This document shows, piece after piece, positions 35,150-45,547 of a stretch of 64,000 nucleotides of DNA. This DNA comes from Thinopyrum elongatum. Taxonomy: Eukaryota > Streptophyta > Magnoliopsida > Poales > Poaceae. The stretch spans positions 239,332,807-239,396,806 of the forward strand of contig CM022300.1 of assembly GCA_011799875.1 (NCBI GenBank). The letters are read 5' to 3'. How positions within the stretch are numbered: position 1 is the stretch's first letter; every line of letters begins with the position of its first letter. A program made the translations under genes and the position numbers. Under the pieces are notes generated by a model that saw only the letters and a list, made by a program, of their open reading frames with translations, was not told the DNA's origin and searched no databases.

Positions 35150-35262
35150 GTACCGGTGACCGCCCCCAAGGGTTGCCAAAGTGTACGGGTTCGGTGACCG
35201 CCCCCAAGGGTTGCCATTTGTACGGGTTCGGTGACCGCCCTCAAGGGTCCCTTAGTGGAATC
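35150..35262 (+). repeat. Tandem repeat, about 46-bp unit
   Basis: Three units carry GGTGACCGCCCCCAAGGGTTG with a GTACGGGTTC spacer. They lie in the downstream part of the solo LTR. Confidence 0.8.
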
Positions 35263-35673
35263 ACGGCATCTTGCATTGTGCGAGGGCGTGAGGAGATTAC
35301 GGTGGCCCTAGTGGCTTCTTGGGGAGCATTGTGCCTCCACACCGCTCCAAACGGAGATTAGCATCCGCAAGGGTGTGAACTTCGGGATACATCATCGTCT
35401 CCGCGTGCCTCGGTTATCTCTTACCCGAGCCCTTTACTTATGCACTTTACTTTGTGATAGCCATATTGTTTCTTGTCATATATCTTGCTATCACGTAGTT
35501 GGCTATCTTGCTTAGCATAAGTTGTTGGTGCACATAGGTGAGCCTAGTTGTTGTAGGTTTTGTGCTTGTCAAATTAACCGCTAGGTTTATTCCGCATTTG
35601 TTCAAGCCTTAACCGTAATTATTTTAAAGCGCCTATTCACCCCCCCCCTCTAGGCGACATCCACGATCTTTCA

Positions 35674-35678
35674 TGCTT
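35674..35678. other. Target-site duplication TGCTT, right copy
   Basis: It matches 32994-32998 exactly. Confidence 0.92.
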
Positions 35679-38038
35679 GTTCATCAGATCGAGGTCCTCA
35701 TCAGACCTCTTGAGCTTCAGTTCATCTTCGCAATCTCCTCGGAGGCGGAGTTCGGAGCCGAGGTCGAAACCTGCAAACAAACAATTCTCACTTAGCCCCT
35801 GTTGCCAATATAAATACACCGGACACACATTTTCTGATGCCCGCCAGAGTCTTGGGGGCTACTTATTTATCGCCTCATGACACTCTACTTCAACCCCAAG
35901 GTCAGTTTCTTAAAACTAGCATTGGGATCGGGGGCTACTCACTGGCTACACTATCTAAGTGCTATACGGTGATATAGATGAAAATGTCTTCGGACAAAAG
36001 CACGGATTTGCAAATAATTCTAAGCATGGAGGTTACTCTTAATAAAATACAAAGAAATATACCTCGAAGCTTGTGACGAGGCGCTTGAAGACCTCATGCA
36101 TCCTAGCCTCTGCAGACTGGAAACCCTGCAGCGCCATGCTGATTAACATGCGATGCTCTTCCTTGATGGGGGAGCCCATTAAGGCTACCTCCATCTCTTC
36201 GTTCCATCCCGCTGTAGCCCGCCCTGGGGTAGGAGGCGGGGGTGGTAGAACCTCAGAACCCAGCACCAAAGTGCTGGGTACAAAGTCCTCCAGCTGTGGC
36301 GTTGGCACCGGAGTCGGCCTCGGCTGGGCGATGTCTGGCCCAGCCCTTCCTCGGCAACCTCGGTGATCTCGTCCCCTTGGCATTGTTTGGCCGAGGTCTC
36401 AACCTCGGCCATGAAGGCCGATATCTCGTCCTTCGTGGTGTTGACTGTGGGGACCGAACCGGATGTTGCTTCCCCTAGCCCCTCGAGAGCTAGAGGAGGA
36501 GTGGTGGGATTGGGCATCCCGCTGGCGGGCGGTAGCTCGCTTGAAGTGTCGCCGCTAAGACACACCTTCGGCAGACTAAAGAAAATTACTCGTATCAGTT
36601 TTATCTTGATGGAAAGACTTGTTGAAAACCAGATATGGTTACATTAAGATATTTCCAGGGCGCAGGTTTCACCCTCCCCATCTCGAGGAGGTCATTGTCT
36701 GACTCATCGGAGAATTTGACCTCCTCCGACGGAGTAGGCCTGCCCGCGGGCTCGGCGGAGGCCTTGCGCAGCCTCTGTTGGCCCTTTGGCCGCGCTTCTT
36801 CTTTGGCGTCCTCGGACGCCGCCCTCTTCCCCTTGAGGGAAGGGTTCCCTTCCCCCGTGTCCTCCTCCATGTTGTCCTCGTGAGTGTAGGAGGCGTGGGT
36901 CTCCTTGGATCGTGTGATCGTGGTCTCCCGTGTCCTAAGACCCATCTTGCCCCATGGAGGCTTTGACCCCTTGGGGATCACCATGTGCGGCTCCTCGACT
37001 AGGAGGGCCGTGAGCAGAAGGGTCCGCTCCCCCTTGGGCAGTGGTGTCGGGCACAACATCTAATGCACCTTGGAGATCCACTTCTGCAAGTGTAAAACCA
37101 ATTGATTAGTCGAAGTCTATAATGCTTGAAAAACGTAGAGTATAGACCTGTGTATTGAAAGATTACCTCGGGGGCGTCGTAGTGGGCTTCAAAGCCGAGG
37201 TCACTCCCTTCCGAAGGGAATTTTTCCTCGGACGGCTTGAACATATGCGTCCACATTCCGGCCAAGGTGGAGCGAAAGAAGTGGTGAACGGGCATTACGT
37301 CCTCGGACTTGTACGCCCACATCAGGGTGGCCCGAAGTTGGAGCAGGAGAATACGGCAGTGGAGCATGATGTTTACCACATCTACCAACTGGAGGTTTTT
37401 CTGATCGGACCACCACTGGATCTTTTTGGTTAGCGCCTCCACCTCATCTGGGTTCCCCCAGGCAAGGACCTTCTTCCAGGACATAAGCTTCCTCGGAGGC
37501 CCGGCCAAAAACGCCGAGACCTTGGCCTGGCAGGCAGCAAGCGGCTCGGTGCTGTAAAACCACTCGCGCTGCCACTCTTTGATGGTCTCTATGAAGGTGC
37601 CTTTGAACCAGCTGACCTTCTGGTTCTTGTTGATCATGGCATCTCCACACTCCGTGAGCTCGGAGCTGCTGGACTTCAGCTTGACACCGATGATCTTCAG
37701 CCTTAGGCCGAAGTGCAGCTCAATGTGGAGGAAGGCCTCGCAGACCATGATGAAGGAGGCGAGGTGGAGGATTGAATTTGGGGCCAGATGGTGGAAATCC
37801 AGCCCATAGAAGAACATGACCTTGTGCACGAAGGGGTGCTGCGGGAACCCTAGACCTCTGACGAGGTGGGGAACAAAGACCACCCTCTCCCTGGATTGGG
37901 AGCGGGTACTCGTTGGTTTGGGTCCAGCACACGGGTGTGGACCTCTATGGGGATGTACCCCGCGCTGCCTAGCTCCAGGATGCTTCCCTCCGTCATGGAG
38001 GAACTAGCCCAGTGCCCCTTGAGGTTGGCGTCGGCCAT

Positions 38039-38446
38039 TGCTGGGACGGAGACTAGGATGCGCTTCGAAGGATGAGGGTGAAATTGGATCTGGGCGCTGG
38101 AGCTCGAGAGGCAGCAGGTGAGGAGAAATGAGAGCATGCTTTTTCCGTCGCTATCTTTTTACTCTTATATTGGTTGGTAAAAAGGCCAAGAGACACTTTG
38201 CCGCCCCATTGAAATTGGCACTTCCCGCAAAAGATGTTGTTATGCGTACGAGGAGAAATAAAATCTTAATGATATCCCAAAAAATGGGCATAATCTCCAT
38301 TTCGATGGGACGTGCCAATGAGAAAATTATGTGGGGCCACGATTCGAGTGGGTAGTAACTGCTTGATCAGTCGTGGGTGGTGCCACTTTGATAAAGTTGT
38401 CAGGCTATAAAGCACTATTCACACCTATGCAACTGGCCTTCGTGGT
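38039..38446. other. Upstream flank of the antisense gene
   Basis: About 400 bp lie between the antisense start codon and the next insertion. This part would hold the antisense promoter and 5' leader. No clear TATA box was identified with confidence. Confidence 0.45.
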
Positions 38447-38451
38447 TAAGT
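38447..38451. other. Target-site duplication TAAGT, left copy
   Basis: TAAGT precedes the LTR border TGTCGG and recurs at 44831-44835. Confidence 0.9.
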
Positions 38452-38745
38452 TGTCGGAATCGAGGCTCCGCGGACCAAACAAGGTTCGAACTCTGGGGTG
38501 TGTACGAAGATCTAGCCTAGCCGCAGCCTCAAGCTCATCGCCTCATGGCTTGGCCTCATAGAGTTCGTGCGAGCAGGGAAAGAGGGGACACAGCAGTTTA
38601 CCCAGGTTCAGGCCACCTTGCGGTGTAAAACCCTACTCCTGCTTTGTCGTGGACTGGCCTCACGAGGAGGTTGAGGATGAACTAGTACAGTGGGTGAGAA
38701 GCCTCGCGAGGGCTCAGTGGGTGAGAATGGATCCGCCCGAAGAGA
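38452..38745 (-). repeat. Truncated 3' LTR of element E
   Basis: It matches 43944-44245 closely and then diverges, so the first two thirds of the LTR (minus-strand sense) and the polypurine tract are missing. Confidence 0.8.
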
Positions 38746-39352
38746 ATCGGCCAGGGGCGAGCGCTCCCAAGGCTAGGGGCCAAAGGCAGTACGTGCCTGT
38801 TGACTCGCTCGAGAGCGTCGCACGAGGATTTAGGCACCAAAAGCCTTGGCGAGCTGTGTGTACGGGCGGACCCACGGCTGTTGCGGCCTGGGTCCTCAAA
38901 GCTGCTGGGGCTAACCAAAGCGTAAACACCGTGCCCAGCCCCCGCTCGCGGGATGCGCGGGAGGGAGCAATAGGCAGCCGCCATTTCCTTTAAAAACAAG
39001 ATTCAAGAAAGGACACACTGCAAGGAGAAAATCCCGACCCTTTTCGAACAAAGATGCGAAAACGTCAAACTTCAATCCAAGAAATTGCAAATTCGATTAC
39101 AAGAGAGGATGAAAAATGGCCGCGTCCGGCGCCTATACTAGTTTTCCCACCAGCGCGGAGCATGGGGCCTCCACTTGGGCGTGGGCATAGTTGTTGTTCG
39201 ACCGTTTTCGCCAGCGCGGAGCATGGGGCTTCCACTCGGGCGTGGGTGGGAGCTCCCGCGAGGCCGCGAAGCGGCGCACCGGGAGACTCCGGGGCGTGTA
39301 CAGCCCCACTCATTATTACGTGAGAGTGTCATGGGTAGAACTTGCGGAGGTG
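38746..39352 (-). other. 3' internal region of element E
   Basis: GC-rich DNA after the integrase stop. It includes a 37-bp segment, CCAGCGCGGAGCATGGGG followed by a TCCACT block, present twice (39152 and 39211). No coding frame is recognised. Confidence 0.65.
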
Positions 39353-40471
39353 CTAGATGTTCCAGGCATTCTGGATGGGGACCCCGTCCTTCGTCTCCAG
39401 GCGTGCGGCGCTAGGCCTGGAGACACGGGCGACCCTGAACGGGCCCTCCCACATGGGCGAGAGCTTATGGAGGCCCTCCCTAGAGAGGACCCGCCTCAGG
39501 ACGAGGTCTCCAACTTCGAGAGTCCGGGGGCGGATGCCGCAGCAGTGGTAGCACCGTAGGGCCTGCTGGTACCTTGCGGCTCGGAGAGAGGCCTGGCGGC
39601 GGGCCTCCTCTTCGAGCACAAGATCAGTCCCTCGCGAGACATCCTGACGCGCCTCGTCAAATGCCAAGACTCGTGGGGAATGATGCTTGATCTCGAGCGG
39701 GAGGACCGCCTTGGCCCTGTAGACGAGGAAGAATGGGGTCTCACCGGTGGGCTTAGTCGCGGTGGTGCGGGCGGACCACAACACGGACTGCAGCTCGTCC
39801 AGCCAGCCCCTGCCGCAGGCCTCGAGCTTCTTCTTGAAGCTTCTGGTCTTGAGGCCCCTCAGGACCTCCGCGTTGGCGCGCTCGGCCTGGCCGTTGCTCC
39901 ACGGGTGCGCCACCGAAGCATAGCATATCTGCGTTCCAAGGTTAGCACAATATGACCTGAAGAGATTGCTTGTGAACTGGGAGCCGTTGTCGGTGATGAT
40001 GCGGTTGGGGACACTGAATCGGCTCACGAGGCCCTTGATGAACTTGACAACCGATCCTACGGGGATGGTGCGCACAGGCTCCACCTCTGCACACTTAGTG
40101 AACTTGTCGATGGCGACGTAGAGGTAGCGGTAACCGTCGGCCGCCCGAGGGAATGGGCCCAGAATGTCCAGCCCCCAGACCGAGAAAGGCCATGAGAGCG
40201 GGACGGTCTGGAGCCCTTGCGCGGGCTGGTGAATCTGCTTGGCGTGGAACTGGCAGGCCTCGCAGGACTGGACCAGCTTAGTGGCGTCGTGGAGCTCGGT
40301 AGGCCAGTAGAACCCGCTGCAGAACGCCTTTCCCATGAGGGTGCATGACGAAGAATGGTGCCCGCAGTCCCCACCATGGATGTCGGGCAATAGCTCGCGC
40401 CCCTGCTCCTTCGATATGCACCGCAGTGAGACATCATTGGGGCGCCTGCGGTATAGCTCGCCGTCCTGCAA
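39353..40471 (-). CDS. pol: Integrase ORF of element E, open frame
   Basis: An uninterrupted frame of 372 codons. In order it has the zinc-binding region (HHSSSC near residue 37 and CEACQFHAKQ near 70), first catalytic Asp in WGLDILGPF, second in ITDNGSQF, and Glu in NGQAERANAE, so the DDE triad is complete. The C-terminal end has LEVGDLVLRRV and WEGPFRV, typical of Gypsy integrase tails. It has no start of its own: it is the 3' part of pol, and stops between 40480 and 40577 separate it from RNase H. The open frame suggests moderate age; function would need polyprotein processing. Confidence 0.88.
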   Translation of the reverse strand: MQDGELYRRRPNDVSLRCISKEQGRELLPDIHGGDCGHHSSSCTLMGKAFCSGFYWPTELHDATKLVQSCEACQFHAKQIHQPAQGLQTVPLSWPFSVWGLDILGPFPRAADGYRYLYVAIDKFTKCAEVEPVRTIPVGSVVKFIKGLVSRFSVPNRIITDNGSQFTSNLFRSYCANLGTQICYASVAHPWSNGQAERANAEVLRGLKTRSFKKKLEACGRGWLDELQSVLWSARTTATKPTGETPFFLVYRAKAVLPLEIKHHSPRVLAFDEARQDVSRGTDLVLEEEARRQASLRAARYQQALRCYHCCGIRPRTLEVGDLVLRRVLSREGLHKLSPMWEGPFRVARVSRPSAARLETKDGVPIQNAWNI

Positions 40472-40576
40472 GCAATAAGCAGTGGCCTGTCAAGCCACGC
40501 GCTCCGCATCTTCCTCCTTCTCCGGCAGGGCGCCACGGAGCAAGTACGCCTTGAACTCCTTAGTCTAGTCGTCCGC

Positions 40577-41337
40577 CTAAGGTTCCAACGCCAGGAGCAG
40601 GTGGGCTCCCGAGGTCGGGCCGCATGCCGGGGCGCCCGAGGGCGGCGCTAGCGGCGACTCCTCCCGGAGTAGCGTCGGGCCTGTAGCCGAAGGCGCAGCC
40701 GACGACTTGAAGAGCCTTTCCTCGAAGACGCCCGGCTTCCGAGGCTCGCGGTGGGATGCCCTCTTGGCGATGTCATATGCTTCCCTATTCGTGCCACGCG
40801 GGACATGTTGCAACTCCAAGCCCAAGAAGCATTTTTCAATTTTACGTACCTCTTCCAGGTATGCCTCCATGTGCTCGTCCTTCGGTTTGTACTCCTTGTT
40901 GGAGAAGTTGACGAGCAGCTGGGAATCGCCCTTGATGGTGAGCGCCTGACCCCCAGAGCGGCCGCGGCCTTAAGCCTGGCGATCAAGCCCTCGTACTCCG
41001 GGATGTTGTTGGAGACCTTCTCGCCACGCTGGAAACAGAGTTGTACGGCGTAGAAGAGCTTGTCCTTGGTTGGGGAAATGAGCACAACTCCAGCCCCCGC
41101 GCCTTGTCATGCGAAGGCGCCGTCGAAGTGCATGACCCAGCCATCGGGCGCTTCATCGCCGGGTGCGAGGGACTGGTCCTCGCTCGGCCCCTGGGCAGGA
41201 GCATCTGTCCACTCTGCTACGAAGTCGGCAAGGGCTGCCCCCTTGATAACTCGAGTCATACTGAATTCTAGCTGGAAAGCTTGGAGCTCGATGTTCCACT
41301 CAGCGACTCTGCCGGCAGCGTTGGGGCTGTGGAGCAC
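40577..41337 (-). pseudogene. pol: Second RNase H domain of element E
   Basis: On the minus strand the region starts EWNIELQAFQLEF and GWVMHFDGAF (Asp of the active site), continues in a shifted frame with NNIPEYEGLIARLKAA (catalytic Glu), and ends in another frame with LELQHVPRGTNREAYDIAKRAS (catalytic Asp in the last helix region altered or shifted). This additional archaeal-like RNase H domain is the signature of the Tat lineage. At least two frameshifts (near 41090 and 40940) split it. Confidence 0.82.
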
Positions 41338-42620
41338 TTTCTCCAGGGGGTATGCGGATACAACCTTGATGGGGTGGCCCTAGAAATAGTGGTGCAGCTT
41401 GCTGGAAGCAACAAGGAGCGCGAGGAGGAGCTTCTGCTGCATAGGGTAGCGCGCGCGTGCATCCCATAGCATGGTGCTGACGAAGTACACCAGATGCTCG
41501 ACGAGGTGCGGGGCATTGACGGCATCCTGCCTCGCATGGGATGCGAGGGGCTCGGGTGCCTCATCGGGCGATGGAGGGGCGAGGGCACCTGGGGCGCTGT
41601 CCTATGGTGGCGGAGGCTGCTTGGCTTTACACGGGCTGCCAGGCCCCGCGCTGGTGCTGGCACGCTCTTCCCGGACTGCCACAAGCGCCGCGCTGGCTGA
41701 GTGTGGGGTGGTAGCCAAGTAGGGCACCAAGGGCTCGCGAGGACGGGGCACCACCATGATGGGGGGGGGGGCTCATGAGGTACCTCTTGAGGTCCTCGAA
41801 GGACGCCTCTGCTTTCGGGGTCCACTCGAAGGGACCCGTTCTCTTCATCAGCTTGAAAAAGGGGAGGGCGCACCCTCCAAGCTTAGAGATGAAGCGCCCC
41901 AAGGAAGTCACACACCCTGCCAGCTTTTGCATTTCCTTGAGGCTCTGAGGCGGTCGCATCTTTCAATTGCCTTGCTCTTCTCGGGGTTGGCCTCAATCCC
42001 TCGATGCGCGACAAGGAAGCCAAGCAGCTTGCCGGACGGGACCCCAAAAATGTACTTCTCCGGGTTAAGCCTTAGATTCACCTTGCGCAGGTTGGCGAAC
42101 GTTTCCTCCAGATCTTCGATCAGGGTCTTTGCCTTGCGTGACTTGACTACGATGTCGTCAACGTATGCTTCTGCATTTCTCCCCAGCTGTGGTCCCAGCG
42201 CGATGTGCATCAGCCGCTGGAAGATGGCACCAGCGCTCCTTAGCCCGAAGGTGTAGCAGTACACGCCACATGGGGAAATGAAGGCCGTCTTCTTGACATC
42301 CTCGGCCGCCATCTTGATTTGGTGATAGCCCGAGAAAGCATCCAGAAAGCATAGCAAATCGCACTCCGCGGTGGAGTCCATGATCTGGTCGATATGCGGA
42401 AGCGAGAAGGGGTCCTGAGGGCAAGCCTTGTTGAGGCTTGTAAAGTTGACGCACATGGCTTGTAAAGTTGACGCACATGCACTCCTTTCCGCCCTTCTTG
42501 GGAACAATAACCGGGTTGGCCAGCCATTCCGGGTGTCGCACCTCTCGAATGACTCCGGCTTCCTGCAGCTTGCGCACTTCCTGAACGATGAACGCCTCCT
42601 TCTCCTGTGCTTGACCCCGC
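41338..42620 (-). pseudogene. pol: Reverse transcriptase and first RNase H of element E
   Basis: The RT core is in one frame at 42507-41960: FTSLNKACPQDPF, FLDAFSGYHQI and the catalytic AYVDDIVVKS box near 42160. Upstream, ANPVIVPKKGGKE (42530) lies in another frame. The thumb region (QKLAGCVTSLGRFI, 41930) and RNase H follow in further frames. A local duplication of CACATGGCTTGTAAAGTTGACG at 42440-42480 disrupts the finger region. Catalytic residues are intact but the enzyme cannot be made as one chain. Confidence 0.87.
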
Positions 42621-43942
42621 GCTTTCTACTTCACTGGGTGCGCACCGGGGTATACCGCCAGGTGGTGCTCGATTAACGCCCACCAGATCAGACGCCTCCC
42701 ATGCAAACACGTCCTTGTTTGTCCGGAGGAAATGGACCAGTGCCTCCTCCTTCTCTGGGGGAAGGCCGGCGCCAATGGTGAAGGTAGGGCCCGAGCCGCT
42801 GTTGTCGACAGGCACCTTCTTTGTCTCGGCGTGGTCCTAGGAGAACAGCTGCTTCTTTTTTGCGAGTGTAGCCTCGGGAGCCTCCGGGGCGCCCTTAGCG
42901 TCCAGGCGTGAGGCTGCAGCCGCCCCGTAGGCGAGCTTGAGGACCCGCACCACATCCTTTCTGTCTCCAGCCACGGTGATGATTCCACTGTTGCCCGGCT
43001 TCTTGACGATGTTGAAGCCTGGATGGGTCACCACCATGAACTTGGCGAGGGCAGGGTATCCCAGGATGGCGTTGTACGGGAGGCCGATGCGGGCCACGTC
43101 GAAGTCGATGAGCTCGGTGCGGTAGTTTTCGCGCTTGCCAAAAGTGACGGGGAGTTACACCTGCCCCAGGGGGTGGCGGAGCCCTTTGTCACCTGTGAGA
43201 ACGGCCTGGTCGGCCGGAGCTGGTCGTATGGTACTTGAAGCATCTCAAAGGTTTCCACGGAGAGCACATTGAGGTCGGCGCCACCGTTGATGAGAGTCTT
43301 GGTGACAAAGACGTTGCTGATGGTAGGCGTGTAGAGCATGGGGAGCGCGCCGGCAGCGGTCGTAGATTCGGGGCGGTCCCTGGAGTCGAAGGTGATGGCA
43401 ACCTCGCGCTGTGCGCGGCTTCGCGGGGTCTTGGGTCGAAGCCCAGCGGCGGTCGCCTGACGGAAGATCTGCTTGATGTGGCGACCAGATGCGGGCGCAT
43501 GCGACCCGCCGAGGATGCAAGCGACCGCGGGGGGGCCCGGAGCCACGAAGCGCATGACGAACTGACCACGAAGCTCTTCCCAGGAGGATACAGAGGCCTC
43601 CGGGAGGCCGCAGAGCCAAGAGCGCGGGACTTCTGTGGGGGCCAGAGGGAGCCAGTTCGCCATGGCCTTGTCGTCGCCTCCTGCCGCCCGAATACTCTGG
43701 GCATACAGCTGGAGAAACTCCTCGGGGTCGGCTGCACCGTCGTAGCGCGGGGGCAGCACCGGCCTAAACCTGACCGGCCATCACACTCGACGCAGGTGAG
43801 GAGTGAAGGCCGGTCAACCTGTGGGGTTCCCTGGGGCGGCGGTCCGAGCGGCGAGGCGAACGGCGTCGCCCATGGAAGCGATGAGGTGAGAAGGAGCGAA
43901 GCGGAAGGGAGCACTTCGACATGCCCCTACCTGGCGCGCTAA
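42621..43942 (-). pseudogene. gag: gag-protease region of element E with internal deletion
   Basis: Minus-strand frame 43759-43028 starts with the gag core (YDGAADPEEFLQLY, WLPLAPTEVPRSWL, WEELRGQFVMRF). It then passes into protease-type sequence (LINGGADLNVLS) without the C-terminal gag and zinc knuckle, so an internal deletion has joined the two in frame. In the protease motif the position normally held by catalytic Asp reads Asn. Further protease-RT linker follows in a second frame (43097-42837, YNAILGYPALAKF). Confidence 0.8.
43925..43942 (-). other. Primer-binding site of element E
   Basis: On the minus strand TAGCGCGCCAGGTAGGGG begins within a few bases of the LTR end. It is the same type as at 18836, with one change at the second base. 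Confidence 0.8.
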
Positions 43943-43943
43943 A

Positions 43944-44830
43944 TGTCAGAATCAGGGCTCCGCGGACCCAACAAGGTTCGAAATTTGGGGCGTGCACGAA
44001 GATCTAGCCTAGCCGCAGCCTCAAGCTTATCGCCTCATGGCTTGGCCTCGTCGAGTTCGTGCGAGTGGGGAAAGAGGGGACACTGCAGTTTACCCAGGTT
44101 TGGGCCACCTTGCGGTGTAAAACCCTACTCCTGCTTTGTAGTGGATTGGCCTCACGAGGAGGTTGAGGTCGAACTAGTACAGTGGGTGAGCAGCCTCGCG
44201 AGGGCTCAATGGGTGAGAATGGATCTGCCCGAAGAGGATCCCCTCTCTACGATGGAGACTAGCCTATATTTATAGAGGCCTTGGTCCTCTTCCCTCATAG
44301 CTTAGGCGAAAAGGGATTCCACAATGGCCAATTTGAAAGGGGACAAGAAGTACATCTTATCCTGACGAAAGGTGGTCTTTGCCTGCAAAGCTTCTGGCCA
44401 TGACGCAGTGGTGGGCTCGGTGATGACATCCGTCCTGTCGAGCTCGTGGTCTTGGTCTTGTTGCATCGGAATGGAAACCTTTGGGGGATCCCTCGGGAAC
44501 CCGCGCTGGTCCTTGCCTCCTTAGCAACAAAGAGGAAATTGTCCTCCTCTACGCCCGCTGGCGCCCGCCTGGCCTTGGTCGTCATGGCTCACCTCATTGC
44601 GAGCCTCGTGAGGCGGGGTACCTGCATAGAGATCTCCACTCCTCGGGAAGCAGGCTCGGGAAGCCGCCCCTTGAGAGGTCTTGGCGTCGTTCCCCTCGCG
44701 AGGCCGGGTGGCCCTCGTGAGGGTCTTGCTCGCAGAGTCTTGTAACTGGCTCGTACCGGGCCGTCGACAGGGCCATGCGCTGGGCCGTAGGCAGGCAAGT
44801 CTGGGTACCCCCGATCCCAGAACGCCGACA
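43944..44830 (-). repeat. 5' LTR of element E
   Basis: The repeat is 887 bp. On the minus strand it runs from TGTCGGCGTTCTGGG to CTGATTCTGACA. A TATA-like TATAAATA is at 44271-44264 on the minus strand. The TAAGT duplication follows at 44831. Confidence 0.9.
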
Positions 44831-44835
44831 TAAGT
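44831..44835. other. Target-site duplication TAAGT, right copy
   Basis: It matches 38447-38451 exactly. Confidence 0.9.
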
Positions 44836-45035
44836 ATTCTTGCGTCTTCGGGCGTTGAGCGAGTTCGGATAGGCCATGGTCGGGGAGTGCTACTCCTTTG
44901 AGGGGTGGTCCATAGTACCCTTTAAGGGGAAGGAATCTCGAATTGCCAGAAAAGGAGAACTCGTCTGTCGAGCCAAGGACTTTGGATCCGAAGTTATTTA
45001 CATCACGAAAAATTGTCCTCGGCATAGAAGTCCAG

Positions 45036-45048
45036 TTTGGGGGCCTAC
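45036..45048 (+). other. Polypurine tract of element S
   Basis: TTTGGGGGCCTAC directly precedes the LTR start TGACGGTGTCC. Confidence 0.75.
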
Positions 45049-45547
45049 TGACGGTGTCCTAGACTAAGGCGTGCCAACCAAGTTGGCCCATATTCCTTGG
45101 ACTGGGCCTGTGGGCCTCACTCTCCAGCAGATGGATTCCAGAAGCTACACGTCTGGACGTGATCAAGACTACATCTGCCGAAGACTTGACGTACACTCCA
45201 AGACATCTCTTCCACCTCCATGTGATTCCCCTGGATACCGACCATGTAACCTTAGATGCCCTACCTGGCGTGTATATTAGCCAAAGGGTTTAGCCCGTAG
45301 AGGGGACGGAGCCACAATTATATCCACCTAGCCCTAGGGTTAGAACACAACTTACGATCCTGAGGTAGATCAAGCTTGTACTCAATACATCTCTATCAAT
45401 ATAAACAAGAGCAGGACGTCGGGTTTTAACTCCATCAAGAGGGACCGAACTTGGGTAAACATCGTCTCCCTTGTTCATGTTACCACCGATCCGAGATCCA
45501 CAGCTCGGGAGCCCCTACCCAGAGGTCTGCCGATTTTCACAACGACA
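45049..45547 (+). repeat. 3' LTR of element S
   Basis: A short LTR of 499 bp, TGACGGTGTCCTAG to TTCACAACGACA. Right flank CTGAG is the candidate target duplication; the 5' end is absent. Confidence 0.8.

Larger units (their letters stand above)
32999..35673 (+). mobile_element. Solo LTR of a Copia-type element, 2675 bp
   Basis: It starts TGAAAGAACATGCGG and ends CGACATCCACGATCTTTCA (TG...CA with TGAAAG/CTTTCA inverted ends), flanked by a perfect TGCTT duplication with no internal region. That is the product of recombination between the two LTRs of a full element. Large LTRs with this end are known next to the tRNA-Met priming site in Triticeae Copia elements (Maximus-like, inferred). It holds the GGTAGTAC palindrome array and a 46-bp tandem repeat. 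It lies within an exon of the antisense gene. Confidence 0.9.
31899..38038 (-). pseudogene. Spliced antisense gene of element S (putative gypsy-type transposon domain)
   Basis: On the minus strand the gene starts MADANLKGHWASS at 38038. Apparent exons: 38038-37167, 37083-36643, 36575-36063, 35770-35674 plus 32998-32977 (split by the solo LTR), about 32880-32573, and 32538-31899. Donors GTAAT, GTAAC, GTATA and GTAAGC and acceptors TTGCAG, TTTAG and TTTGCAG fit plant splicing. Exon 1 holds the conserved domain known as putative gypsy type transposon (VRGLGFPQHPFV, FYGLDFHHLAPN, EWFYSTEPL). Exon 5 encodes a long Lys/Glu coiled coil. Breaks: frameshift near 37885, TAG at 37062, a shift in exon 3 near 36300, stops in exon 5 and at 32297. 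Molecular function is unknown. Confidence 0.75.
38452..44830 (-). mobile_element. Tat-like Gypsy element E, minus strand, defective
   Basis: A TAAGT duplication flanks the element. On the minus strand: 5' LTR 44830-43944, priming site, gag fused to protease, RT, RNase H, a second RNase H domain, integrase, 3' region, truncated 3' LTR. The additional RNase H domain before integrase marks the Tat lineage. Many frameshifts are present, but integrase is one open frame. Only about 295 bp of the 3' LTR remain. Confidence 0.92.
30444..45547 (+). mobile_element. 3' half of a Tat-like Gypsy element (S) with antisense gene
   Basis: A plus-strand polypurine tract and 3' LTR (45049-45547) end the element. 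Upstream is a multi-exon gene on the opposite strand, the layout known for several Tat-lineage elements, which carry extra antisense ORFs between pol and the 3' LTR. Two later insertions split it: a solo LTR at 32999-35673 and a Gypsy element at 38452-44830. The 5' LTR, gag and pol are not present in the window; the left limit at 30444 is where the inverted repeat ends and is approximate. Confidence 0.75.

Noticed and set aside
36073..38075. Plus-strand frames opposite the antisense gene
   Set aside because: Family motifs and splice signals are on the minus strand; these are shadows.
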